DNA of 64,000 nucleotides from Telmatactis stephensoni (lineage: Eukaryota; Cnidaria; Anthozoa; Actiniaria; Isophelliidae), in NCBI GenBank assembly GCA_029948255.1, contig JALIZF010001679.1:62001-126000 (forward strand), written 5' to 3'. Of the stretch, positions 37,101-44,676 are shown in pieces (position 1 is the first letter of the stretch; each line of letters starts with the position of its first letter). Position numbers and translations under genes: made by a program. A model generated the notes under the pieces. It saw nothing but the letters and a program-made list of their open reading frames with translations. It was not told the DNA's origin and ran no database searches.

Positions 37101-40100
37101 TTAAAGGTTTTCTCAAACTTTTTCCAAATAAACATTTCATCTGCTTGGACTCTAATCTACTTGTTGCAACTTACTGATGGTAATAACCTGTCCAGACAGT
37201 TCATAAGCTCAGCTGCCTTGTTGACATGGGATGTTGGAGGATCCTGCAATGGTTTGAAACCTTCCATAGGGAATCTTGTTATTAAAGTTAAAGGAAATAT
37301 ATGCCAGGAATGGGAAATAATAAATGAATATTGTGTACCAGCTGTCAGTCAGATGAATATTATTGACCTACAAATTATGTAAAAGTTAACAAATTTACAA
37401 GAGCTGTCCATCGTATGGACTCTTATTTACCAACATTTTACATCACAAATGGTCAAAATGTTAGGGACCCACTCAGCTATCCTTCATCAGTTCATAGCAT
37501 TGTGACCATGTATGATGTAAAATGTTGGTAAACAAGAGTCCATACCACACAAAGCCATAATTATGATTGTAAATTTGATTTTTACCACAAATTGGAGATT
37601 GAAGTAATTTCTCGTCAAATTGGCTCAAGCAAGAGTATCCATGCAAAATCAAAACAATGATGAACATTGTTGCTATGGACTCTTATTTGACCAATCAGAA
37701 AGCGAGAAACTGACTGATTGTGGTAAGAAAGGTAATTACCATAACTTACATTAAATTCATTATAAATAATTGAAATAGTCAAGTCTTCCCTAGCAACAAC
37801 CTCCCATAAGCCACCACTGTAATCATAACTTACTGTTTTGTTTACACAGTCATTTACCAAAAGCTCTCTCATAAGAAACAACACACTTTCAACACACTTT
37901 ATTTAATTGTTCACACTACAAAATATACACAGTCCACAGGTAGTATAACTAATCTAGGCGGGCTGTGTTTTTAATAAATACATTCATTCAAGTAATATAA
38001 GAAAAGAGTAAGGGAGACCACTGATGTGGTGTGTAACAAACATGCCAGGAGATGAATTCAAGTGGCAGGAATGTTGCTCTCACCACATTTTGACATATTC
38101 TATAAAGTAATTAAAAGTAAAGTAAAGCGACCATATTTTACGTCGATAACTTGTAACAGTAATTTGAGTAACTGATAAACTTGAGGTCAACAGTGCACTC
38201 ATTATACTCCCCTCTCTTCATTAGTGCTCCGTTTTAATGGCATTTAAAGCTGCTTAAAGCTACCCAAAAAGGAAAGAAGTTGAAACAAGGATGTGAGATC
38301 AAGGGATCGAACTCTGGACCTCTTACACCGAAGGCCATGCACTAACCAACTGTGCCATCCTTGCCATCAGACTGTACATAATACTATATATACAATGTAT
38401 GTAACAATGATTACAATTATATAAATCCTGCTTGTTCTATAATAAGTTATCAACACAGTTTTAGCTTTTTTTAATAAGGATACTTGAACGGATAGGATCC
38501 AAAATTAAGCTGACATGATTCTCCATATGACAGGCTAACTGCAGGAAAGTAAGCCAGTCCAGGACCATAACGAACATTATCAAATGCCACACCCAAATTT
38601 TTACCATTCCTTAAAAAAGAAGAAAAAATTCATTGCAATGCTGACCTCCTTCACAGGGTACAGTGGTGCCTGGGCACCCCTAATGAGATGACTTTCTTTT
38701 TTGTCTTCTTCAATACTTTTCTAACACATCCTATTTATTTTATTTATTTAAAGATTCACCAAGAGGTGGACATAAAATACAAAAGGACGCAAGGTCCTCT
38801 GAAGGTATAATTAAACGCCCTATGGATCCTTTAGGCAGTTTCTGATAAATTCTACTAATGCTTCACCCCTTCGTATGAATAATCCTGGATCTTCCCTGAT
38901 TGATACTGTACCTGCAATATGAGATTTCTCCTTTGTTTAAGTCTATTGAACAACCAATAACATCCCCAGCCATCCATTCCTGGAATAAAATAACAAGGAA
39001 TTAGCAAGGGGTATTAACATTCTTGTCACACAGGAAAAAATGTCAATTCCCAACTTGGGGTTTCCCTGGGTCTAACTTGGGAATCTGTTCTATTTTACTT
39101 GGGAAATCTGTAATACCCAAACTTGTAAAATAGAACAGATTCTCAGGGATTCCCTGGTTAGATCCAGGGAAGCCCCAAGTTGGGAATTGACATTTTTTCC
39201 TGTGTTACTAGGTTTGCTTTAGTAGTTCCATAAGTACCTCTCCATATTTTGCAGTAGAAGCATTCCACTTGCGTACTCTATGACCATCATACGCAAATGA
39301 GTCAGGTGTATCACCAACACCTTCCTGTAAAAGAAAATAATATAAAGAAATGTTAGTTCAGTGTGCATGCAAATAGGGATTTACATGATTGATTAAATTA
39401 CCTCATTTGTAAACAAACAGTTTAAAGTTGCCCATCCAAGTTGCATTATTCCTTTTGATCCCAGTAGAATTTCATACATGAATTTACCTGAATATCAAAA
39501 AGACACTCTAATTTACATATACATATAATAAGAAATTCCATCTCCACGGCTCATGTCAAGATAATGAATACATAATTATATATTATTACATACAAATTAC
39601 TGATGTTTCATTAAAAGTGTCTTTTTATAAGGTACAATGTCAGGTAACATTTTTTCAATCTGATTATATTTTCAATATTAAAATTTATTTTTCAACAAGT
39701 AGACATACCTTTACAAACACAAATATTGGATCTTACACTGCTAAAGTTACTTTGGCTTTCAAGCTGCAATATTTGCAATAATATTGAGTTAAATATCATC
39801 TGCTTGAATAAGTCTCTCATGTCTCATAACTTGAAATACATCATAGGTAATATTAGGAATCATATTAGCCTCCTCCGCAGGCAACTGTTCGCTTTTTCGC
39901 TTTGGGCCTCCTGTGTTAAAGACACGTAGTGGCCTGGACGCCAGGTGAGAAAAGGCGAGAGTTGCCTGCCAAATATTGACATCTACTTGTGAGATCGCGC
40001 AGGTCGGTTCGCGCATCTTAAAATCTCCTAAGCAGGGGAGGGGCGTTAAGAATTCATAGCCTCAAAGATGTCTACGGGGTACAGTGTTAGAATTTTCTCA

Positions 40101-43100
40101 TTGTGTACGATCTCTTATAAACTAAAATGCTTGTATTCCTACTTTCTGTACTTTCGCGGCACAAAAATTATTACCGCGGCCTACAATGATGTAAATGGTC
40201 ACGGAAATCGATAGCAAATTCTTGGCTTTCAAAGCTGCTTTGAAGTTTTGGTTTCAGTAAACTGATTGCACCCGGCACATATCCATGGAAGTCCGTGAGT
40301 TCGATGCATGGAAATGGAGTGTCTACTATGATCTACTACATATGTCGATTAACAGCCAGATAGTTCCTCAGGTTCTATTAGAAAGTATGGAAACTTCAAA
40401 CTGTTTCCCAGATACTTCACAATCATTCCTTTGACGACAATAACAACAACTCGAAGAGATTGATCTTACAACTAGCACGGGAGAGGATTGATTCCAATAC
40501 AAAGACTTTAGACCGTTGCATTAATAAATGATTGTGTTGGGAATAAATAAAATCAAACATGTCTTGACAGATTTGAATAGTGGTGGAGGGAAATCGTTAG
40601 CCTAACATAAGCTTCCTGCTGTGTTAGCATCAAGGTCAACCGTCGTTAATCATTTGTCCGATAAAATTACTGCCTTTCAGACCAGCCGGCGCTACTCAGC
40701 GTTTACCGCCGGATATATATCGTAGGAAATTCAAAATTTATTAAGGAATACATTCGTTCAAACATATTCTTGACCTCAGAAGTGATCGAATATATAACTG
40801 AGCAGTTTACATGAGTTTAAGCCTGAGCGGCAGACTCTCGAATTCTATGAAATCTTACCCTGCTTGCAATGGCAGAGGTTTCGTTATTTTCCCCCTCTAA
40901 TGGAAAATAACGAAACCTCTGCCAAGCAGGGTATGAATTCTTTCAGTATTTGAATTTTTTCCACTTTCTCTGTGCCTTTTTGTATTCGAAAGTACTATTC
41001 GCTAGAACATATTTGAGTCTCTGACATGAATCAACTACTGAGCCACTGGGAGAAAGGATTTTGGTAACACAGTGAGCCCCCTAGGGGACCCGGGGTGCAT
41101 CTGCATGTCCTCAAGGTACCACTGCATGTCCGTACCCTTCGATATTTGGCAGGCAACCCCTTCTTCTTTTTTCCCTCCTCCTTTTCATCCCCAGTCTTTT
41201 TTCTTCTCAAAATTTTGCACAGGAAGCCCAAAAGGTTGCCTGCGGAGGAGGCTAGAATCATATAACAATTGGTATATTACGCATGCTCTGATTAGTATAA
41301 TTAATATTAAACCATACACACACATACATGTAGATGCTGGCATCATTGAATCTTACAAAGGATCTGATTGGTTGAAATATTTCAATAAATATTATATAAA
41401 ACAAACAGTTCCATTTTTCTGTGGGTCTGTACTCTGACTAATAGATGCACATACAGAAGATATCAAAATGTGGTAAAAACAGTCACGCCATTCCACTTCA
41501 CCTCATGGCATACTTTTTTGTTTTCACCACATTTTGACGTCAGCTGTGTGTCTATTTGAGTACAAACATATGGAAAAATGGAATCTGTTTGATAAATCGT
41601 TAATGAGTTCAATGGATGAATGAATGTGGATGAATGACTGGAAGGATGAATGCATGAGAGAATGAATACTAATAATAAGTAAGTGAATGGATGGATGAAA
41701 GAGTGGATGCACAGGCAATAGAGTTCTATTATATTTTATAGATCACATAATTTAAAGCAAGAGCTTATGGAATTTACCTCAATGTTATCCTTTATACTCA
41801 TAGATCCACACAAACTATTCTTATCGATACCAACAACCCAAGGCCCTATTCTACCATCATTCATTGCTCTTTCTCTTTGATCTTGTTCTGTCAATCAAGA
41901 CAAAAAGAGATTTTATACACTGAGTTATACCCCATCACATCATTTGCCAAAACCTTCAATGGAAACCCACCTTATTGCAGCCTTCATACAACCACCTCCC
42001 ATCCCCAGGGGGGGGGACTCGGGGGGGGGGGGACTCCATTGTAAAAAGATCGGGTATGCTCATGGGAAATTTTCAGAAATACCCCTAAGAGATACTGGAA
42101 GTCTAATTAAAAGGGCATGGCCGGATGATTTTTTAACCCCTAAGAGATACCAGCGATAACAAGCTAATGAACATTATTATTATCAACACAAAATTGGACG
42201 ATCGACATGCTTTTGTTAGGCAAATTTCTTCCATTTAAGAACAAGATAATGTAAGTGATGGGCTCTTTTGATACCCTGAAGAGAGACCAGGAAATGCTAA
42301 TGCTCTAAACTTAAATTTTAACACACTAAAAGATACCAAATCGCTGATTTTTACCCCTAAGAGATACAATGAGCATACCCGATACTTTTACAACTGAGTC
42401 CCCCCCCCACCCCCCGCCCCCGGGCTCCCATCTACAGCCATCTTATTTTGTGTCATCATTTTATATTTCATATTTGACCTGTATGGGCCCGCAGTAATTG
42501 GCCACGCTGTTGCGGACGCCCTGCCATATATTTATTTGTGCATGTAAGCAATTTCATGGCAAAGTTAATAAAATAAAAATAAAATAAATAAAATAAAATC
42601 AACTACATACACAGATACACCTCCATTGTTACATAGAAATACAAGGCTCTGAATCAATATTTTCTTCTTAGAAGCTCAAGATTTCTTACCCACTCCTTTT
42701 GTCTACTGTCAATAAGCTTAATTCAATGCCCCATGAAAAAACAGAGGCTTTAACGTTTGTTAATTTGACAAGTTTTGTCAGGATGAAAAAGTTTGGACCT
42801 ACAGTATCTAACAGATAGGTTCAAAATTCCATGGAATACACCCAATATTTTTCTGAAGTAAGGAAGCATTAGGGAAATGTAAAATTATTTATGAAGAATT
42901 CACTCTGGAGGCTAAATTGTACGCGACCCCTGGAGAGTTGAAAGTGTTCAGTTATTTATCAAATAATGAATGAAATGTACTGATTTATACCTGGTTGTGT
43001 TGTATCTTCCAACTGATTTAGAATCTCATCGATGTGGTCTTGTAACGTACTGTATTCAAGAAGCCTCCTGTGATTCAAGATTTAAAAGAAAACGTTATTT

Positions 43101-43308
43101 ATTTGGCAGTTAAAATTTATTTTAATTGAGTGGTCAAAAACAGTGACCAAAATTTGGAAATGATTTGTCGTTTTCAAGAGCGAATATATTTCAAGATTTC
43201 TGATAAAATTTTAATTCCCTTGGAGACACTGATTGAGTACCTTGGACTTGCGACATTTTCTTTCTCAGGAGTTGGAAAAATCGACGTCAAAAATGCATCG
43301 AGCTCCAT
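22242..43308 (-). CDS. RNF123: E3 ubiquitin-protein ligase RNF123 (KPC1), 36 exons
   Basis: Thirty-six exons were assembled by splice sites and collinearity with RNF123, and every exon-to-exon phase agrees up to the last junction. The conserved frame gives about 1149 aa (human 1314). The start, [12 protein letters not shown] at 43308, is the only ATG that opens a frame joining exon 2; that first exon is inferred. Order: a short N-terminus, a SPRY domain (about residues 70-235), long helical KPC1 regions, and a C-terminal RING. RNF123 with UBAC1 forms the KPC complex, which ubiquitinates cytoplasmic p27Kip1 and promotes NF-kB p105 processing in vertebrates. Introns 8 and 13 are U12-type. Exon 36 starts one base out of the conserved frame. 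The gene is head-to-head with the coiled-coil gene and tail-to-tail with GMPPB. Confidence 0.96.
23350..23690. repeat. (GAAT)n/(GGAT)n microsatellite
   Basis: About 340 bp of AATGAATGAATG-type tetranucleotide repeat with GATG interruptions, in RNF123 intron 34. The minus strand stays open (FIHSFIHSF...), which is repeat-derived. Confidence 0.95.
24845..24930. repeat. (GGAA)n/(GGGA)n purine tract
   Basis: GGAAGGAAGGAGGGAAGGAA units, 15-60 nt from the donor side of RNF123 exon 32. In the RNF123 sense orientation it is a long pyrimidine tract just inside the intron. Confidence 0.95.
27205..27405. mobile_element. 201-bp nearly perfect hairpin element
   Basis: Arms of about 97 bp run from TAATTTCCACCCCTTTCCCA at 27205 to the complementary end at 27405, around a loop of a few bases (TTAGTGATCTCTCC closes the stem). 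The near absence of mismatches indicates a recent copy or strong self-templating. TA at both edges fits a mariner-type target. RNF123 intron 25. Confidence 0.9.
28225..28390. repeat. Degenerate GGGGCGGATCCAGG-family fragment
   Basis: CCCAGGATTATCCTTGAGGA begins it and CACCCCCTGCCCCCCTCACC closes it. Homologous fragments lie at 19583-19640, 27140-27204 and 27715-27885, and full copies at 36236-36393 and 51870-52061. Confidence 0.7.
28427..36941 (-). CDS. RNF123: RNF123 exons 10-23: central region
   Basis: Exons 36840-36941, 35915-36040, 35056-35148, 34256-34329, 33769-33865, 33621-33693, 32962-33026, 32611-32688, 32141-32252, 31327-31387, 30817-30857, 30156-30310, 28642-28725 and 28427-28534. 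Diagnostic pieces include [13 protein letters not shown] (exon 11), [11 protein letters not shown] (exon 13), [12 protein letters not shown] (exon 17), [15 protein letters not shown] (exon 18), [13 protein letters not shown] (exon 20) and [15 protein letters not shown] (exon 22). All follow the order of human RNF123. Exon 13/14 crosses a U12 AT-AC intron. A 1.2-kb minisatellite expands intron 21. Confidence 0.93.
28800..29995. repeat. 63-66 bp minisatellite in RNF123 intron 21
   Basis: About 17 units built from GTGGTACATACATGCGCTCA, AGGGGAAAGGGTGTGGT, GTATGCATGTGACTCAGG and GGGAGGGGA blocks; each unit is itself a diverged two-part duplication. The plus strand stays open for 186 codons (28952-29512) because unit lengths are near multiples of 3 and stops are absent from the unit. 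I read this as repeat, not gene. Confidence 0.93.
30910..31050. mobile_element. Short fold-back element
   Basis: AGACACACTTCACTTGCCAC with ATACAAA at the left pairs with TTTGTATGTGGCAGGTGAAG at the right. RNF123 intron 19. Confidence 0.7.
32290..32512. mobile_element. Fold-back element with adjacent Pol III-like box
   Basis: AAAAGGTTTCCTGTGAAAAT ... AAGTGACTTTTTGATG at 32348 pairs with CATCAAAAAGTCACTT ... TTTTCACATGGAACCC at 32464-32504. A TAGTTCAATCC motif at about 32327 resembles a B box, so the left part could be a SINE relic. Confidence 0.65.
33085..33355. mobile_element. Fold-back element with GATTGGCTGGC box
   Basis: ATGTCTCTGTACTGTGAT followed by GGAAGATGTAGAGCA on the left pairs with TGCTCTACATCTTCC followed by ATCACAGTACAGAGACAT on the right. 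A diverged relative lies at about 14950-15120 (AGAAGATGTAGAGCAC, TATCAGAGGACATTGACATGG). RNF123 intron 15. Confidence 0.75.
33866..34255 (-). other. U12-type AT-AC intron (RNF123 intron 13)
   Basis: Minus-strand donor ATATCCTTTT and terminal GTCCTTGACTTGTGGCAC, with branch site TCCTTGAC about 10 nt before the AC end. It joins LWIGCK to [15 protein letters not shown] in the right phase for the downstream exons. It holds the MITE at 33906-34129, which occupies over half of its 390 nt. Confidence 0.9.
33906..34129. mobile_element. 224-bp palindromic MITE inside a U12 intron
   Basis: GGGGGTGTTTACATGACACT at the left pairs with GTGCCATGTAAACACCCC at the right; inner arms repeat CTAGGATCATCCTAG words. 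Non-coding. Confidence 0.88.
35222..35333. mobile_element. ~112-bp CCCGGTTGTTTGAAAGT hairpin
   Basis: Inverted ends CCCGGTTGTTTGAAAGT and ACTTTCAAACAACTGGGCC with internal GGGTTAAC/GTTAACCC-like symmetry. Confidence 0.8.
36236..36393. mobile_element. GGGGCGGATCCAGG-ended MITE, full copy
   Basis: CAGGGGCGGATCCAGGATTA and the closing AATCCGCCCCTG pair, and the inner GGAGGGGGTGCACC / GGTGCGCACCCCCT words pair too. RNF123 intron 10. Confidence 0.85.
37175..43308 (-). CDS. RNF123: RNF123 exons 1-9: N-terminus and SPRY domain
   Basis: Exons 43241-43308, 42991-43067, 41778-41887, 39709-39763, 39402-39487, 39238-39324, 38912-38979, 38484-38609 and 37175-37274. The SPRY core is visible as [19 protein letters not shown] (exon 5), [20 protein letters not shown] (exon 6), [17 protein letters not shown] (exon 7) and [20 protein letters not shown] (exon 8). 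Exon 9 ([19 protein letters not shown]) matches the conserved RPLQDPP stretch that follows SPRY in vertebrate RNF123. The exon 8/9 junction crosses a U12-type intron. Confidence 0.93.
37414..37544. mobile_element. Hairpin element with 32-bp arms
   Basis: TATGGACTCTTATTTACCAA ... ACATCA pairs with TGATGT ... TTGGTAAACAAGAGTCCATA. Confidence 0.8.
37747..37890 (-). other. Unexplained open segment with a strong donor inside RNF123 intron 8
   Basis: The minus strand reads [16 protein letters not shown], then [20 protein letters not shown], closed by a consensus donor (AAT/GTAAGTTATG). Codon use and composition look protein-like. It is out of place for RNF123, because exons 8 and 9 join perfectly without it, and its upstream acceptor is poor. 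It could be an alternative exon, an exon of a transposed gene fragment, or chance. Confidence 0.3.
38090..38365 (-). repeat. tRNA-derived SINE
   Basis: On the minus strand the head reads AAGGATGGCACAGTTGGTTA (A box) then AGAGTTCGATCCCTTG (B box), followed by a roughly 200-bp unrelated body ending in an AT-rich tail. The spacing of the boxes is tRNA-like, but the 3' acceptor half is replaced by the SINE body. Confidence 0.75.
39029..39204. mobile_element. CACAGGAAAAAATGTCAATT-ended MITE
   Basis: Left CACAGGAAAAAATGTCAATT and right AATTGACATTTTTTCCTGTG are exact complements; the pairing continues through CCCAACTTGGGG and AACAGATTC blocks. RNF123 intron 6. Confidence 0.88.
39866..41254. mobile_element. 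1.39-kb non-autonomous DNA transposon with 9-bp target duplication
   Basis: Ends TAGCCTCCTCCGCAGGCAAC and GTTGCCTGCGGAGGAGGCTA are inverted repeats; a second inner block (GGGCCTCCTGTG / CACAGGAAGCCC) continues them. GAATCATAT directly flanks both sides (39857-39865 and 41255-41263), a perfect 9-bp target site duplication. No transposase frame is present. A 9-bp duplication fits Mutator-like elements; this is a family-level inference. RNF123 intron 3. Confidence 0.85.
40856..40933. mobile_element. 78-bp hairpin nested in the 1.39-kb element
   Basis: TACCCTGCTTG...GCAGAGGTTTCG pairs with CGAAACCTCTGCCAAGCAGGGTA around CCCCTCTAAT. Confidence 0.85.
42003..42420. mobile_element. GGGGGACTCCATTGTA-ended element, copy B
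   Basis: Begins GGGGGGACTCCATTGTAAAA and ends TTTTACAACTGAGTCCCCCC; interior alignable along its length with copy A at 10881-11262 (CTAATGAACATTATTATTAT shared). RNF123 intron 2. Confidence 0.85.
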
Positions 43309-44563
43309 CTTGAGAGTTCAGTTGACAAACAAACAGCGTTCAAACTTTCTGTTGGCGACGAAGCATCTAAAGAGCCAAACTCTTCAGCAAAATTATAACC
43401 ACAACCTTCTTCATATTATCAAGAGTAAATGTGCAAAATTTTATCGACATCGGCTCGTAAAGAAAGACCGAAAATCAGCTGTTTTTCCAAGACATAAACA
43501 TGAAAGTTTAGTTCGCCATTTTGTTTTCAAATCGAGGCATTTCCCGCGATTCCCTGCTGAGGATTTACCACAGGAATTCCACAAAAGGTTTCAGGAATCG
43601 GTAAGTCACAAAAGTTTGATAAACTTATAAAACTGTTACAATATTTAGTTTTGAGAAGAAAAGCAGATAAATTAACGTTCTAAAAAGTTACCGTGCAAAA
43701 AGACAACTTTATTTATGTATTTACTTATTTAGGTTTTCTCCCGCGGGAATCCCGAGGGTCTTTATATGGTGCGCGCAATGCATGACTTGCTCATTGTGGC
43801 GGCTTCTAAATTTGAGAGTGACAGGCTTCAAGAAAGCTGACATAATTTTTTTATTTCTATAGCATTTGATCATTATTCAACATGTCATTTTACAATTTAG
43901 AAACCGTGATATTGAACGCTGACTATTTTGTAGAGGCCTGCAAACTTGTCTGAACGCAAAATCAGAGAAATTCATTGCAAGCTTCATACTTGCATGCTGC
44001 TGTACGGGGCATTGCCAAAGTCAAAAGTATATTGTTTTTATTGTATTCCGTATTCCATGCCGTATTTCTTGTATTTGCTGACGCTTGTGTTGTTTACAAT
44101 TTTTTGTGTTTTGTCTAGATCTTCTAGCAAAATCTCTGTGACACAGCATTTTGAGCCGACACCGACTGAGCTGTCCCCAGTGTGGTCAACTTCTATTATT
44201 AGCATAAAGTTGCACAGTTAGGAGAATTTCACTATCAACCAGCCCACAAGGTATTTCAAAAAAAATATTATGATTCTGTTCTACCAAAATGGTTACATAA
44301 CTTGTGAAATATTACTTGTACCAATTAAGATGCCACACTATTTAATAAAACATACAATAAGTTCCCAATCATAGACTTTATCCAGAATGTTTGATACTTG
44401 TGTACAAATTCTCTCTACGTCATTTCCGGGATCTTGTCGTAATGGGACTTTCCCTGAAATTCTCGGAATTAAACAAGTTCCATCACTCCATTCAATTTCA
44501 AAACACATTTTCAGTTTTGTGTATTGGATACAGACTGTCAGCTCTTGGAATACACGATTTGCG
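43309..44563. promoter_or_regulatory. Divergent interval between RNF123 and the coiled-coil gene
   Basis: About 1.3 kb separates the RNF123 ATG from the first inferred exon of the plus-strand gene. It has relatively CpG-containing sequence near 43440-43600 and 43735-43800. Short open stretches on both strands (for example plus 44116-44220, SKISVTQHFEPTPTELSP) look exon-like but I could not connect them to a start codon. Confidence 0.4.
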
Positions 44564-44676
44564 AGTGAGTTTACTATATTTTGCACTTCTTGAGAAGTTT
44601 AATAGTTGATTTTCTGCTAATTTTTTGACGTTTGACTCAGAGATGGTCTAGAAACCTTGAACTTCGGAGATTCCAT
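44338..44676 (-). CDS. Possible small minus-strand gene (unrecognised)
   Basis: The minus strand carries a protein-like segment (CFEIEWSDGTCLIPRISGKV, then LRQDPGNDVERICTQVSNIL) ending at TAG 44338-44340 or at a GTATGT donor just before it. An ATG at 44676 (MESPKFKVSRPSLSQTS) lies in the same frame but is separated by two stops. A 48-nt intron would connect them, which is unusually short. I do not recognise the family. It overlaps the presumed first exon of the plus-strand gene, so at most one reading may be real. Confidence 0.3.

Larger units (their letters stand above)
37275..38483 (-). other. U12-type GT-AG intron (RNF123 intron 8)
   Basis: Donor GTATCCTTAT on the minus strand and a TTTCCTTTAAC branch-like site about 13 nt before the AG of AATAACAAG. 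It converts an otherwise in-frame stop after FKYPY into the conserved join [18 protein letters not shown]. The 1.2-kb intron contains a SINE, a hairpin and an unexplained open segment at 37747-37890. Confidence 0.88.

Noticed and set aside
38286..38365. Possible functional tRNA gene on the minus strand
   Set aside because: A and B boxes are present but the 3' half runs into a SINE body and no closed cloverleaf acceptor stem with discriminator is seen.
43130..43630. 166-codon plus-strand frame starting [11 protein letters not shown]
   Set aside because: It overlaps the antisense of RNF123 exon 1, has no family resemblance, and its donor at the 3' end does not connect in frame to the exon-like stretch at 44116.
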